From Mytilisepta virgata (lineage: Eukaryota; Mollusca; Bivalvia; Mytilida; Mytilidae): a stretch of DNA of 64,000 nt. The notes under the pieces were generated by a model. It ran no database searches, was not told where the DNA came from, and saw only the letters and a program-made list of their open reading frames with translations. Below, in pieces: positions 10,389-22,100 of the stretch; the stretch's first letter is position 1; each line of letters opens with the position of its first letter. The DNA is taken from positions 4,154,001 to 4,218,000 of the forward strand of contig CM051511.1 in NCBI GenBank assembly GCA_028015205.1, given 5' to 3'. The position numbers were made by a program, and so were the translations under genes.

Positions 10389-11874
10389 TTTTAGCTCACC
10401 TGGCTATTGCCAGGGTGAGCTTTTGCCATCACTTGGCGTCCGTCGTCCGTCCGTCGTTAGCTTTTCATTCAAACATCTTCTCCTCAGAAACCATTTGGCC
10501 AATTCCAACCAAACTTTGCATGAGTGGTGTATGGAAGATCCTCAACAAAATTTCTTCATTTAGTTCTGATTGGTCAAGAAACATGGCCACCAGAGGCAAT
10601 TCTTGTTTCTGATTGGCTGATTTTCAAAAATCTTCTCCTCTGAAATGGCTGGGCAGATTGGATCGAGGCTTCATAGGAATGATATATGACATGTCCTCCA
10701 CAAACGATCCTCATTCTATATTGATCTGATCAAAAACATGGCCACTGTTGCTAAAAATAGAACATAGGGGTAAATTGCTGTTTTTTGCTAATAACTCAAA
10801 AACCGTTAAGATATCGAAAATCTGACAGGGTAAAATTGATCAGCATGACAAGATCTACCTACCCTGAAATTTTGAAGGAAATTCCAAAACCCATTTAGGA
10901 GTTATTGCCCTTTTTTTGTCAAATTTTCAAAATGTTAACATTTTTCGTCATTTATCTCCAAAACTATTTGAGATAGAAGTGAAATGTAAATTTGAAAAAT
11001 GTTTGCCATGTTGAGAACCACCTACCCTGAAATTTTAAAGGAAATCCCAAAACCCATTTAGGAGTTGTTGCCCTTTTTTTGTCAAATTTTTAAAATTTTT
11101 TCATTCAAAAATCTTCTCCTCTGAAACCGCTGGGTTGATTGGTTTGAAACTTAATAGGAATGATCTATGACATGTCCTCTACAAATGATCCTCAATTTAT
11201 TTTGATCGGACTTAAAACATGGCTGTCGTAGCTAAAAATAGAATATAGGGGTGCATGTGTTGTTTTTGGCTTATAACTTAAAAACCGTTACAGATATCAA
11301 AAATCTGACCGGGTAAAATTGATCAGCATGACAAGATCTACCTATCCTGAAATTTTGAAGGAAATTCCAAAACCCATTTAGGAGTTATTGCCCTTTTTTC
11401 GTCAAATTTTCAAAATTTAACATTTTTCGTCATTTATCTCCAAAACTATTTGAGATAGAAGTGAAATGTAAATTTGAAAAATGTTTGCCATGTTGAGATC
11501 TACATACCCTGAAATTTTAAAGGAAATCCCAAAACCCATTTAGGAGTTATTGCCCTTTTTTTGTCAAATTTTCAAAATTTTAACATTTTGCACTGTCATC
11601 CGTTGCCCGACAAAAGGACCAAAAGTAATACCAACATATAAACATCCACATGGAATTCATAAAAAACTCAGAAACCACTGAACCAAAGTTGCAATAGTCT
11701 TTAGGTGATCCCTTGAAGAATACTGTCCAGCATGTCAGCACTCCAACCAACCAAATTTTCCCTGAACAATTGAACCAATTGCAACAAACTTGGTCAAATA
11801 GTTGATTAATTGTCCAGTGAAAACCAGACTCCAGGTGAGCGATACAGGCTCTGGTGAGCCTCTTGTTGAAAAAA
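10389..11874 (+). repeat. AGCTCACCTG-family element with two long monomers
   Basis: It starts with TTTTAGCTCACCTGGC and the GGCGTCCGTCGTCCGTCC segment. Two units of about 475 bp follow (from about 10625 and 11100), each containing 'TCAAAAACCGTTAAGATATC'-like sequence, 'TTGATCAGCATGACAAGATC' and 'CCCATTTAGGAGTTATTGCC'. It ends near 11830-11866 with CCAGGTGAGCGATACAGGCT and GAGCCTCTTGTT. The ends AGCTCACCTG and CAGGTGAGC are inverted. Confidence 0.85.
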
Positions 11875-12951
11875 TACACTAGGGTGAAAATTCAATGACT
11901 GTTTTACACTAGATTTTTTTTCCAATGGAATAAACATTAACAGTTAAAGGAAGAAATATGCTAGGATATATCATGTCCTGGAACTTCTGCACACCAGAAG
12001 AAAAGTTATATGCTCACATGCTGCATCTTCCTCGTTTAATTAGAATCGAATTATACATTTCTCTTATCCCAGCAACTAAGATTTTAAGTATATCAACATG
12101 TTCAGCTGCATGGCAGCTGAATATATATACAGTGTATAAATATAATTTTTCTTTGTTACTTCAAGTTTCAAGGTCAGGGACAATATTTCTATTTTCAAGA
12201 ACAATGTATCTCTGATTTATTTCATTAAGATGTGCACCCAATTGTAAAATGATACCAGATGTATACACCAGTGTTATGATAGATAAGGGGAGGTTTGGGT
12301 ACCCATAAAACTGGTTTAACCCTACCACTGTTCAGAGTCTGTACCAAGACAGACTATCCTGACTCTTAAATTGTGTTTGTATTTTGTGCTCTTTAAAGTT
12401 ATTTTTGTCTGGAGTTCTTTGAGTTAGGTTGCTTTGATTGATTGGTATGTCATTGTTGACCTTTCCTGCTATCCATTTTATTGTTTATTATAATTAAACG
12501 ATATCCGTTGAAAACAAAGATACATGCACTTATCGCTGTAAATAAAAGTACATCACCCAAATAAATTAGAAATTATCCACATTTGATTATTTAATAAATA
12601 TAAGAAAACTAATACATTACACTATACACAACAACGTGATGTTGTTACTTCAATCTTTTTCATACACTGAACATACCATCGGACAGCCAGGGATTTTTTT
12701 TTTAATATATGGTTAAATTCGCAGGTTCCCTCCTTCAAATGAAAACACCAAGTTCCCAGAGAGAACAACTAACCTAAGGCTAATTGTCAGATTTACCAAA
12801 AAACAAAAAATTATAATGAAAAAAAGATTTTCCCTTAAAGAGATTCCAGAATAAATATTCTAAAACTTTTATCAAGCATTTTTCAGTTCTGTGATGTGGT
12901 TGATACAGATAGCTCTAAGGAAATTCTTTTAAAATTTAATGTTTATTTCAG
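11875..12951. other. AT-rich stretch upstream of the first supported receptor exon
   Basis: No exon ending in the required codon phase could be supported here. Short Met-initiated frames occur (for example near 11958 and 12448), but none shows both a clear signal peptide and a good donor. Confidence 0.45.
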
Positions 12952-13147
12952 GCAACATAAATGTGGACTGTTATAAAATAAGAATACAGAGTCCAGCTTG
13001 TGATTCTGGCAGAATTGCCCAGCGTGGAAATTTTTACATTTTAGCCTTATTAGTCACGGATTGTGAAGGAAGAAAATATGATCGTGGAGGAATCAAGTGG
13101 ATGTTTAGAGACAGTAGAAATCATCAGTATCCTCTAACCCATTGCAG
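12952..13147 (+). CDS. Receptor exon A: N-terminal Cys-containing segment
   Basis: Acceptor TTTATTTCAG, donor CAG|GTAACT. The 196-bp exon begins after the first base of a codon and ends after the second. It encodes about 64 residues beginning N-I-N-V-D-C-Y, with five Cys (VDCYK, PACDS, TDCEG and LTHC at its end among them) and alternating hydrophobic stretches typical of beta strands. I do not recognise the fold. Its phase matches the exon at 19508. Confidence 0.75.
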
Positions 13148-16100
13148 GTAACTAACAGCATCTATAATACTAAATTTACGAATTAGCCGAATAGGCGGCA
13201 AAATGCGTGGTTCAAAATAAACGATGTATGGTTCAGATTATAAAGGTTATTATCGGATTTGACAATCTGCATTTATAAATTTAAACTGCAGTTTTGTTTA
13301 TGTGCAAATGGAATTTGTATCCACTTATCCGATATGAATTCTCCCAACATATCCCTAAGAAGGTTCTCGCATGCATACTTTTAACACGTTGATTTAAATA
13401 AACAAGTATGCACATATTTTAAATGTAATATTATTTTTGTTTGAAATTACGGAAGAAGAATAAAACAAATTAAAAAAATTCTCCTTCGAGTGGGATGTTT
13501 CCGCTTCATGTATTCAGGATTGTTTTTCTACAATAACGCAATTTCTCCTAACTGTAAAGGTTATGAACTTTGAAGATTATGAAGAAGTAAGGTAAAGTTC
13601 AGAGAAATTCCTAACTTAGTTGTTTTTTGGATTGCTCGGATGTTTACCTTGCACAAAGTGATAATACCAACCATTATCTATTTTTACATTATTTGTCATG
13701 TGACCTGTCTAAATATATCTCTACCATACAATTCCCTAGATTAAAATATTTTTAACAAATGGTCATCTTTAGCATTAATGACGAAATTTATCTCGGACAT
13801 CTTTATAAACGTGCACAGCACACCCAGCCACACACTAAAAATGCTTTTATCGTCTGATTATTGGATATATTTGTGAAATTAATCCTCGCTTGCCCTGTCC
13901 ATGACGACAATGAAACAATTGGAACAATTATTTTCCAAAAATATGCTCTACCTTACTCACGGCATCTTTTGAAAAATTCATTCGTCTCTAAAGAAATGTA
14001 TACATCTACAATTTCATTTTCATATTTATTCTGAAGGAAAAAGGTAATGCATTATGAAATGTGTATTTAATGAAAGCTTTTCATCAAGTTCCAGTTCAGA
14101 ATTAATTGTAACAATAAAAATATTGACAATTTATGTGGTTGTGTTTTTGTCATAGATTTTGACTTTGAGGGAACCTTAAGGTTCATTTTGGTAATTCTAA
14201 GTGGCACACAGTCTACTTCATCAGTGGATACATCTTCGGTAGTAACGAACAGCCATATGACAATTGGGTCACATTGACCTAAATTTCACGCTTCATTGAC
14301 TTTGGTTAAAGTTTGCATTAAGGTATCCGGACCATAATAGGTCATGATCGAAAATTGTTTCTCTTTTTGACCGTGAATGGCTGAACCAAACAATTTAAAG
14401 CTGGGATATTTTTCTCAAGATGAAAAACACTTTGTTGCTGATATGGAGAGTCTGTAAAAATAAGTTAGTTATATAGGCATTTCCGAAGTTTGCCGATAAT
14501 TACCGAGATCATTTCAATTACTTTGTATGAACATCCGGGAACTTTTGAATAATCACGTGGTCATTTATGGTCCGGATACCTTAACATCCATTGCTGGAAT
14601 ACTACAGTATATATAGACATGAAACTATCAGTTGATACCACCTACTTGACAGGAAAGTTTATAGGAAGCCTGCCACAACATCCATACTGAGTTCCTGTTC
14701 CATGAATGACATGGCCGTAATAACTTTTTAAAGTCAATATGGCCACCAAAAAAAAAATGCTTATTTTCCCGCGCTCGCGCGGGTTCAATGTCTAGTTGTA
14801 GTAATATATTTTACATTTCAGGGCAGACTATTTACAATGATTTAGGTTAGTTTTTCCCATTATTACCATGTTTTTGGTCTATCTGCATAGAGCATGTACA
14901 TATTGTATAAATTTTGTATATATGCGTGGTCTTTGTCTAGATAACTGCCCCTATGGTTTTCAAGTCATAAAAAGTTTATATGTTATGGAGTGATTGTACA
15001 CATATTGAAGGTACACTATAGTCCATATTAGAAGGTCACTTTTTCATAAAATCACAAAATAACAAATTATAAGTATATACTTATTTCTGGATGATATTTA
15101 ACATTGGAGATTATACATGGCTGTTTTCTGTATAACTCTTCCTATGCTTTTCAACATGTTCAAGTTAAACACTTTTCAATGTGTAAGATGATTGTACACA
15201 TATGATATTGAAGGTGTGCATTGTAAAAGTATATTTTATTTTTTCATATTTTTCACCAAAAATGAAAGGTTATTGAACTAATTTTCTGACACATATGTCA
15301 ATGCATATCAAGCAGAATAGTACCCAGTACATTGAGGAACTTGTGGAGGCATCATATGTGTCTTACATCAAATGTACACGTATGAGTGTATGTGTAAGCC
15401 AAAATAGTGTCCTGTGAAATGGTGTCCGCCTGCCGCCTGGACAGATTTTCACAGAATTATATTAAATAATGTCCATTGCCATGAAATTTTGTCCCTTAAG
15501 TGGACAGAATTTACCGCAATAGCTATGAAATAGTGTCCTCCCACAGACAATATTTCATATATAGCAGGTGATTAATTATTAAATTCTGTCCTTCAAGGGA
15601 GGTAATACAAAGGTTATCAAAATATGGTTTATTATATAATTAATCAAGGTGTATTTGAAATAGATGAAGTAAAACATAAAAACAATAGATGACAGTGAAT
15701 TAATGAGGATGAAAAACTAAATGGAGGCATAATTAACAGTATCTATGAATATTTCTATTAATTTAATCATGTTTATAATTAAGTTATTGAATGTTCTAAT
15801 ATGTACTATAGACAATGAAATACTGATTTCCGCTTACTGCTCTTTGATTGAAAATTGTTATTTACATGTATATATATATATACATATTTGGAAATAATGA
15901 ATTCATGTTTATACCATGCTTCTCAGGTTTCACTTCATTTTGTTTTAACCAATATTAAGATCGGAGTCGAACACACCCCACCGGCACAGATGAGATTCGA
16001 ACTCACAACCTCAGTGTTGACAGGCTTGAGTGATCATTTGTAGTCATGACAAAATATTTAGACCACTTCGCCACCGAGGCCCCTACACTAATTTGTATGA

Positions 16101-19100
16101 AACAGAGTTAAAATTACTTGATTAGGTACAGGCACCAAAGAATGTTGGAATCATCACATATACTGTTCCAAGGACCAAATTGTCCATTGATAGCATGGAC
16201 AAATTTTCATAGCCTTGGACACTTTTTCAATTGTGTCCAGGACACATTAAAATAAGTAAATATTGTCCATGGACATTATTAAATCTTACATTTAGCAGTT
16301 GTGTGTTTGATTTACTCTTGTCCATCTGTACATTCGGATTGGTTAAGTTTTCATTGGAGCTTTAATTATCAATTTCACTTCAACACACACATAGTAATGA
16401 TTACCTTTAAATGTGGCTGAGTGGTCTAGGTAGTTCGTCATGACTACTAATGATCAGTAGCCTGTCAACACTGAGGTTGTGAGTTCGAATCTCACCTGTG
16501 GCGGGGTATGTTCGACTGCGATCTTAATTGACAAGGATTGCCAATTTTCTTACCGAAGGTCTGTGGTTCTCTCTGGATATTCTTGCTTCCTCCACCTATA
16601 AAAAGTGGCCACTGCGAAATAGCTTGTTGAACTTTGTCCTACATTTCGTGCATAAGTGATGTGGATAAAGTTTTGGAGTTGATTTTTTTAGGGGGACCTT
16701 TAATCTTTATAGTAAACTAAGTAAACAATTTTTCTCCACTGTAGTCCTTTTACATACTAGATACATAAATTGGCCACTTATGGGATATATTGTATGCTTG
16801 TTTGGCATAGTTTTTTTTTGGGGGGGGCATTTGTAGTCCCCTACCGGCAATACCTAAGGGGACTATAGGTTTGCACTCCATCTGTCCATCAGTCCATCTG
16901 TCATTCAGTCTGTCAGTCAGTCCTTCCATCAGTTACTCTACAGTTTTCCGGACATTTGTCAAAAACGGTATAACCAACTGATCTTACTTTTGGTATATGA
17001 GCTTATAATGATGAGTTACAGATCAAATTTGAGATAATTATTGTTTGAGTTATTGTCCTCAGAGATAGAAGTTATTGCCAAAATAATAGTTTTCCAGACT
17101 CAATGGACTTTGAAATCCATTTTACCAACCATCTTATTTTTGGTATGTGATCTTATAAGAATGAACGAAAGACAGGCCTTCACGCGGCCCTATATTTCCT
17201 ATAAAATTCCTATCTTTTTGAAAATGCCCTATAATCCCTATATTTTGGTATAAAATGGCCCTTTTCCCTATTTAGCACTATAAATTAGAAATAATTGGTC
17301 GAAAACTAAAATGTATTTTTTTATGTTCCCCTCCATTCAAAACCTTTAAGAGTATTGTGAATACATGGATCTGTAGATATGATAAAATCCAGTACTCGAA
17401 TATTTCTAAGAAACTCACTGTCTTCTTTTGATCATTTCATGGTAAAGTCAATGAAGTCTTTGACTGCAGCAACAGGATGCCAGAGCAGTGTTGAAAAGGG
17501 GTGAAGTAGAGGGATATATCCCTATAATTTCTCTATAAATTATTAAATTTGCCCTATTATACCCTATTTTTAGCTCACCTGTCCTAAAAGGACATGTGAC
17601 CTTTTGCCATCACTTGGCGTCTGTCGTCCGTCATAAACTTTTTCAAAGATCTTCTCCTCCGAAACCACTGATGGCAATGGACATTATTTAATATAATTCT
17701 GTGAAAATCTGTCCAGGCGGCAGGCGGACACCATTTCACAGGACACTATTTTGGCTTACACATACACTCATACGTGTACATTTGATGTAAGACACATATG
17801 ATGCCTCCACAAGTTCCTCAATGTATTGGGTACTATTCTGCTTGATATGCCATACTTAGTCTGAATGATCCTTAGGGTATCTAGAATAAAATGTTTGTTT
17901 TATTTTCTTGTCCCTCGAGAAACATGGCCACCATGGCTAAAAATAGAACAAAGGGGGTAAACTGCAGTTTTTGACTTATATCTCAAAAACTAAAGCATTT
18001 AGAGCAAAACTGACGGGATAAAAATGTTCATCAGGTCAAGATCTACCTGCTGTGAAATTTTCAGATGAATCCGTCGACCTTTTGTTGGGATATTGCCCCT
18101 GAATTATTAATTTTTAGAAAATTTGCAGTTTTAAGTTGCTATCTTGAATATTATTATAGATAAAGACAAACTGTAAACAGCAAAAATGTTCAGCAAAGTA
18201 AGATCTACAAATAAGTCAAATATGTCCAAAATCGTCAATTGACCCCTTATGGGAGTTTTTGCCCTTTAAAGACAACTTTTCACATTTTTTTCATCATCTT
18301 TTTAAACTTTAAAAAATCTCCTGCTCTGACACTACAAAATCAATTTCAGCCAAACTTAGGCTGACAGATCCTTAGGGTATCTAGTATAAATTGTATGTTT
18401 TATTGTCTTGTCCATCAAGAAACATGGCTGCAGTGGCTAAAAATAGAACAAGGGTGAAAATGCACTTTTTGGCTCATATCTCAAAACCTAAAGCAGTTAG
18501 AGCAAATATGACAAGTAGTAAAAATGCTTATGAGGTTAAGATCTACCTGCAATGAAATTTTCAGACGAATCGGTCTACCCATTTTTGGGTTATTGCCCCT
18601 GATTTTAAGGAAATTTTTGCAGTTTTAGGTTATTAACTTGAATATTATTATAGATAAAGACAAACTGTAAACAGCAAACATGTTCAGCAAAGTAAGATCT
18701 ACAAATAAGTCAGCATGACCTAAATCGTCAATTGACCCCTTATAGGTCAGTTTTTGCCCTTGAAAGATTTAGTTACATGTAAACGGACAATAATGGTCTG
18801 ACATATTGTCACAGATGTTTATAGCATAACTTGATATAAATTAAATGGTAGCTGTACAAGTAAATTGGAGGGTCAAGGTCATTGTAAAAGTCCATAGCAA
18901 CCGATGAAAAGGTCAATAGTAATGGAGGAAAAAGTCCTTGGCAACCATATATATTTGGGTTAAGGACCTTTTAATTTACCCGTACAAGTCAAAAAGAAAG
19001 ATCAAGAGTCAAGGTAATTGAAAAAGTCCATAGCAACAGATGAAAAAGTCCCTAGCAACCATATATATTTTGGTTCAGGACCCTACAATTTACCTTTTTA

Positions 19101-22100
19101 AGTCAAAATGGAACTCAAGAGTCAATACCATTGAAAAAGTCCATAGCAACCATATCTATTTGGGTCCAGGATTCTATATTTTAGCTGTACAAGTCAATAT
19201 TAAGGAGGAAATTGTGACGGTACATGTATAAATTAAATAGCAAAAATTATCATTGATGCAAGATCTACACAAAATATAACAGGTGAGCGATTCAGACTCT
19301 TGAGAGCCTCTTGTTAAAAAAATTTGGCCCTATAAAAAGCCCTATTTTAGAACCAAAAACCACTTGAAGGCCTGTAAAGAACAAGGTTGACTTTCACGCC
19401 TATCGGATAATAATTGTTAGAGTTATTGTCCTTGGAGATACAATTTGAGAAGTTGGTACTTTAAAATTTCCACACATTTGAGTGTTGAGTTACATCTATC
19501 TTTACAGCAACAAACAGACATGTAAACTAACTAGAGAGAAACTCAGTCCAGACAGAAACCACCATGTACTAGTGTCAATTTGGATCGGTAAATTACAGGA
19601 AAATCTCAATCTGACTTTTGAGTTACTTACCCACAGATCAGGTAAAATTGTATATTTTGATTAATACTGCAGTCATTCAATTTTTGGTAACCAAAAAGTG
19701 TTGACATGATATATTGATTAGGCCATGCCTACATCTGTGTGATTGATGGGACTGCTTTTTTAGCCCACATGACCATTTGGCAATAACTTCTTTTATATAT
19801 ATCATCCGTCATTGTAAACTTTCCTTTAAAGAAACTGCCTCGGTGGTCTTGTGGTAGCGTGCTTGCCTCGTGTGCGGTAGGTCATAGGTTCGATCCCACG
19901 CTGGGTCAAACTGTTATTTGCTGCTTCTCCGCCGAGCACGCAGCATCTACATGTAGGAGTAAGAGCAAAGGACTGGTCGGCTCGGAGTCAGTATAATGTG
20001 TCCTGGTGGGGTGATATGTCTTCCTGCGGACAGTTACCTCATGAGCTAGCACATTAAAAATCCGGCTCAGCACATCAGTGTAGTACAAAGCAGAGATCAT
20101 ATTCATATCATATCAACATGTTCTCGTCCTGATATGCACCTAATGGCTGGACGTTAAACAATAGTTTATCCATCCATCCTTTTAAGATCTTCTCCTCTGA
20201 ACAACACTGGGCCAATGGAGACCAAACTTTTGTGGAATTGTTCTTGGATGGCACTTTCCAAAAATGTTTGGCATCCCTGCTGATACTAAAATGGAAAAGG
20301 GGATGAATGTTAAAATTTTTCTATGAAACTACATGGCCAGATGGAGCCAATCTTTACTGAAATGATCTCAATGAGGTCAACTTTCAAAAATGCGTCTAAG
20401 AATGCAAACAAATGCACGCTAATCCGCCTGACCGCTTTGAATTTGAAGGAATTATTTTTAATACTTCAATCACATACTGGAACGTCCGGTCGTTTCCAGA
20501 GTTGATTTAAATTAAGTTATGTGTTTCTTACCTTCCTGTCAAGCATTCATCGGACCGTTTAATGATCAAGCACATGGAGGTTGTTGACAGGTATCCCTGA
20601 AGTCATGGAGGAGTGCTTTACGCTGTCATCTTCTATCAATATAATAATCAGATGTACCAGTGATGAAAATGAAACTAAATCACAAATTGAATTCTTTAAA
20701 ACTATCTAATGAAACATGGCTACAAACACAATAGAGAAAAAACTGTTAAATACAGGCCTAAAAATAAAAACAAAGCCCCACCGCTAGTATTTGCTACAAA
20801 ATTGAACCCCAGTGTTTCAAACAGTTAGGAGGAATAATCGGAAAACACTGGAATATTATTGAAACAATTTATATATTCAAATGCCCCCCTACTGATTATG
20901 TACAAAAAACATAAAAGCCTGGAAAATTACCTCACCTTGGCTAAAATGAAATAAAAAAAGGTATTTCTTTCTCAAACATATCCAATATGTAAATTATAAC
21001 ACAAATTCTCAATTGATTTTTTTTTTTTTAGCAAGGTGAGAAAAAACTTACATAGAAAAGCATAGACTATTGACCACCAAGTGTCCGACTGCTTGTGTAT
21101 CAGTTTCTCAACATACGTTGTAAAATAATTAAAGATAATACGTCTTAAAAATAACACACCAGAGGTTTGAGTCGAAGATGATGAGTATGGCCTTGATCCT
21201 ATTAGTTGATCAAACAGGTACCCGAAACACTTGGGTAGTTGCTGAATAATCCGTGGCAGATTGCGAGTGGTCTCAAATTAATATGTTAATATGTTTCTTC
21301 TACATGAAAAGACTTTGGTTTGTGTAACTGCTTGTTTAACCTTTATCTTGGCTGATAAAATATTTATATTTTTCCTGTCAACTGACCCATCAGTCTGAAG
21401 GTACGGTCGGAAAAATGCAAACAAACATATTTTTAAGGATGGCCTAATGGGAGGCAATTCTATAAACATCCTGATGATTTTAGTACTAAACAGAGGGAAA
21501 ATCCAACAATTTTGTGTCGCATAATAAATGTAGCAAGCGAATGTATCCTGATGCTATATGTTACAGCTGAAATTTGATAAAGTCTTTTTTTATCCCAAAT
21601 AAATGTCATATAGTGGAAAAGCTTGAAAAAAAATCTTTTATTTGTTATATGATTTTATTATACCTCCATCCAAAGGAGAGGGGGTATACTGTTTTACCCT
21701 TGTGGTTCGTCTGTGGATGCATCAGTCTTTCCGTAACAAAATTTTTCGTCCCTCTTTTTCTCTGCAACTACTCATCACAGTCGCTTGATATTTTGTAACA
21801 AGCCTTCTATAGGTATGCCATATAGTGGGATACATTTTCAGACCAAGGTGACATCAACTTCCTGTTTGAAGACTTCATTTATTTTTCAACCTGATCGAAA
21901 AGCAGGGTATCACTTGTGAGCAATGACTCGCAGTACATCTTCTTGGGGTATATGATACAACAAACTGGTCAGCCTGTTGAACATAGAACATCAATTCATG
22001 ATGTCATATGAAAATCTGAAGAAAACTGCACACCGCCAAACTTAGTTTAACATCTAAAGAACCCATGGGAAAATTCATTTAAAAATCTTTTGTGTTTGTA

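Larger units (their letters stand above)
17172..19375. mobile_element. Possible hAT-like non-autonomous element, split by a further insertion
   Basis: The termini ACAGGCCTTCA (17172) and TGAAGGCCTGT (ending 19375) are inverted and the flanking pieces share CCCTATAA-rich sequence. The CAGGCCTTC-like end resembles hAT termini, but I cannot see a clean 8-bp target duplication. The element carries the AGCTCACCTG-family block inside it. Confidence 0.5.
16830..19470 (+). repeat. Outer host repeat of a nested insertion pile
   Basis: A dispersed repeat begins near 16850 with GGGGACTATAGGTTTGCACT and CATCTGTCC runs. Its monomers share GTGATCTTATAA and GAGTTATTGTCC. It is interrupted at about 17171 and resumes at about 19376, where GTTAGAGTTATTGTCCTTGG continues the interrupted monomer. 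Confidence 0.65.

Noticed and set aside
14768..14783. GC-rich hairpin CCCGCGCTCGCGCGGG as a terminator or regulatory site
   Set aside because: It is followed by GTTCAATGTCTAGTT, which looks like the end of a dispersed repeat; there is no gene for it to act on.
19837..19910. Functional tRNA gene
   Set aside because: The A and B boxes are good, but no acceptor stem pairs and a SINE body with target duplication follows.
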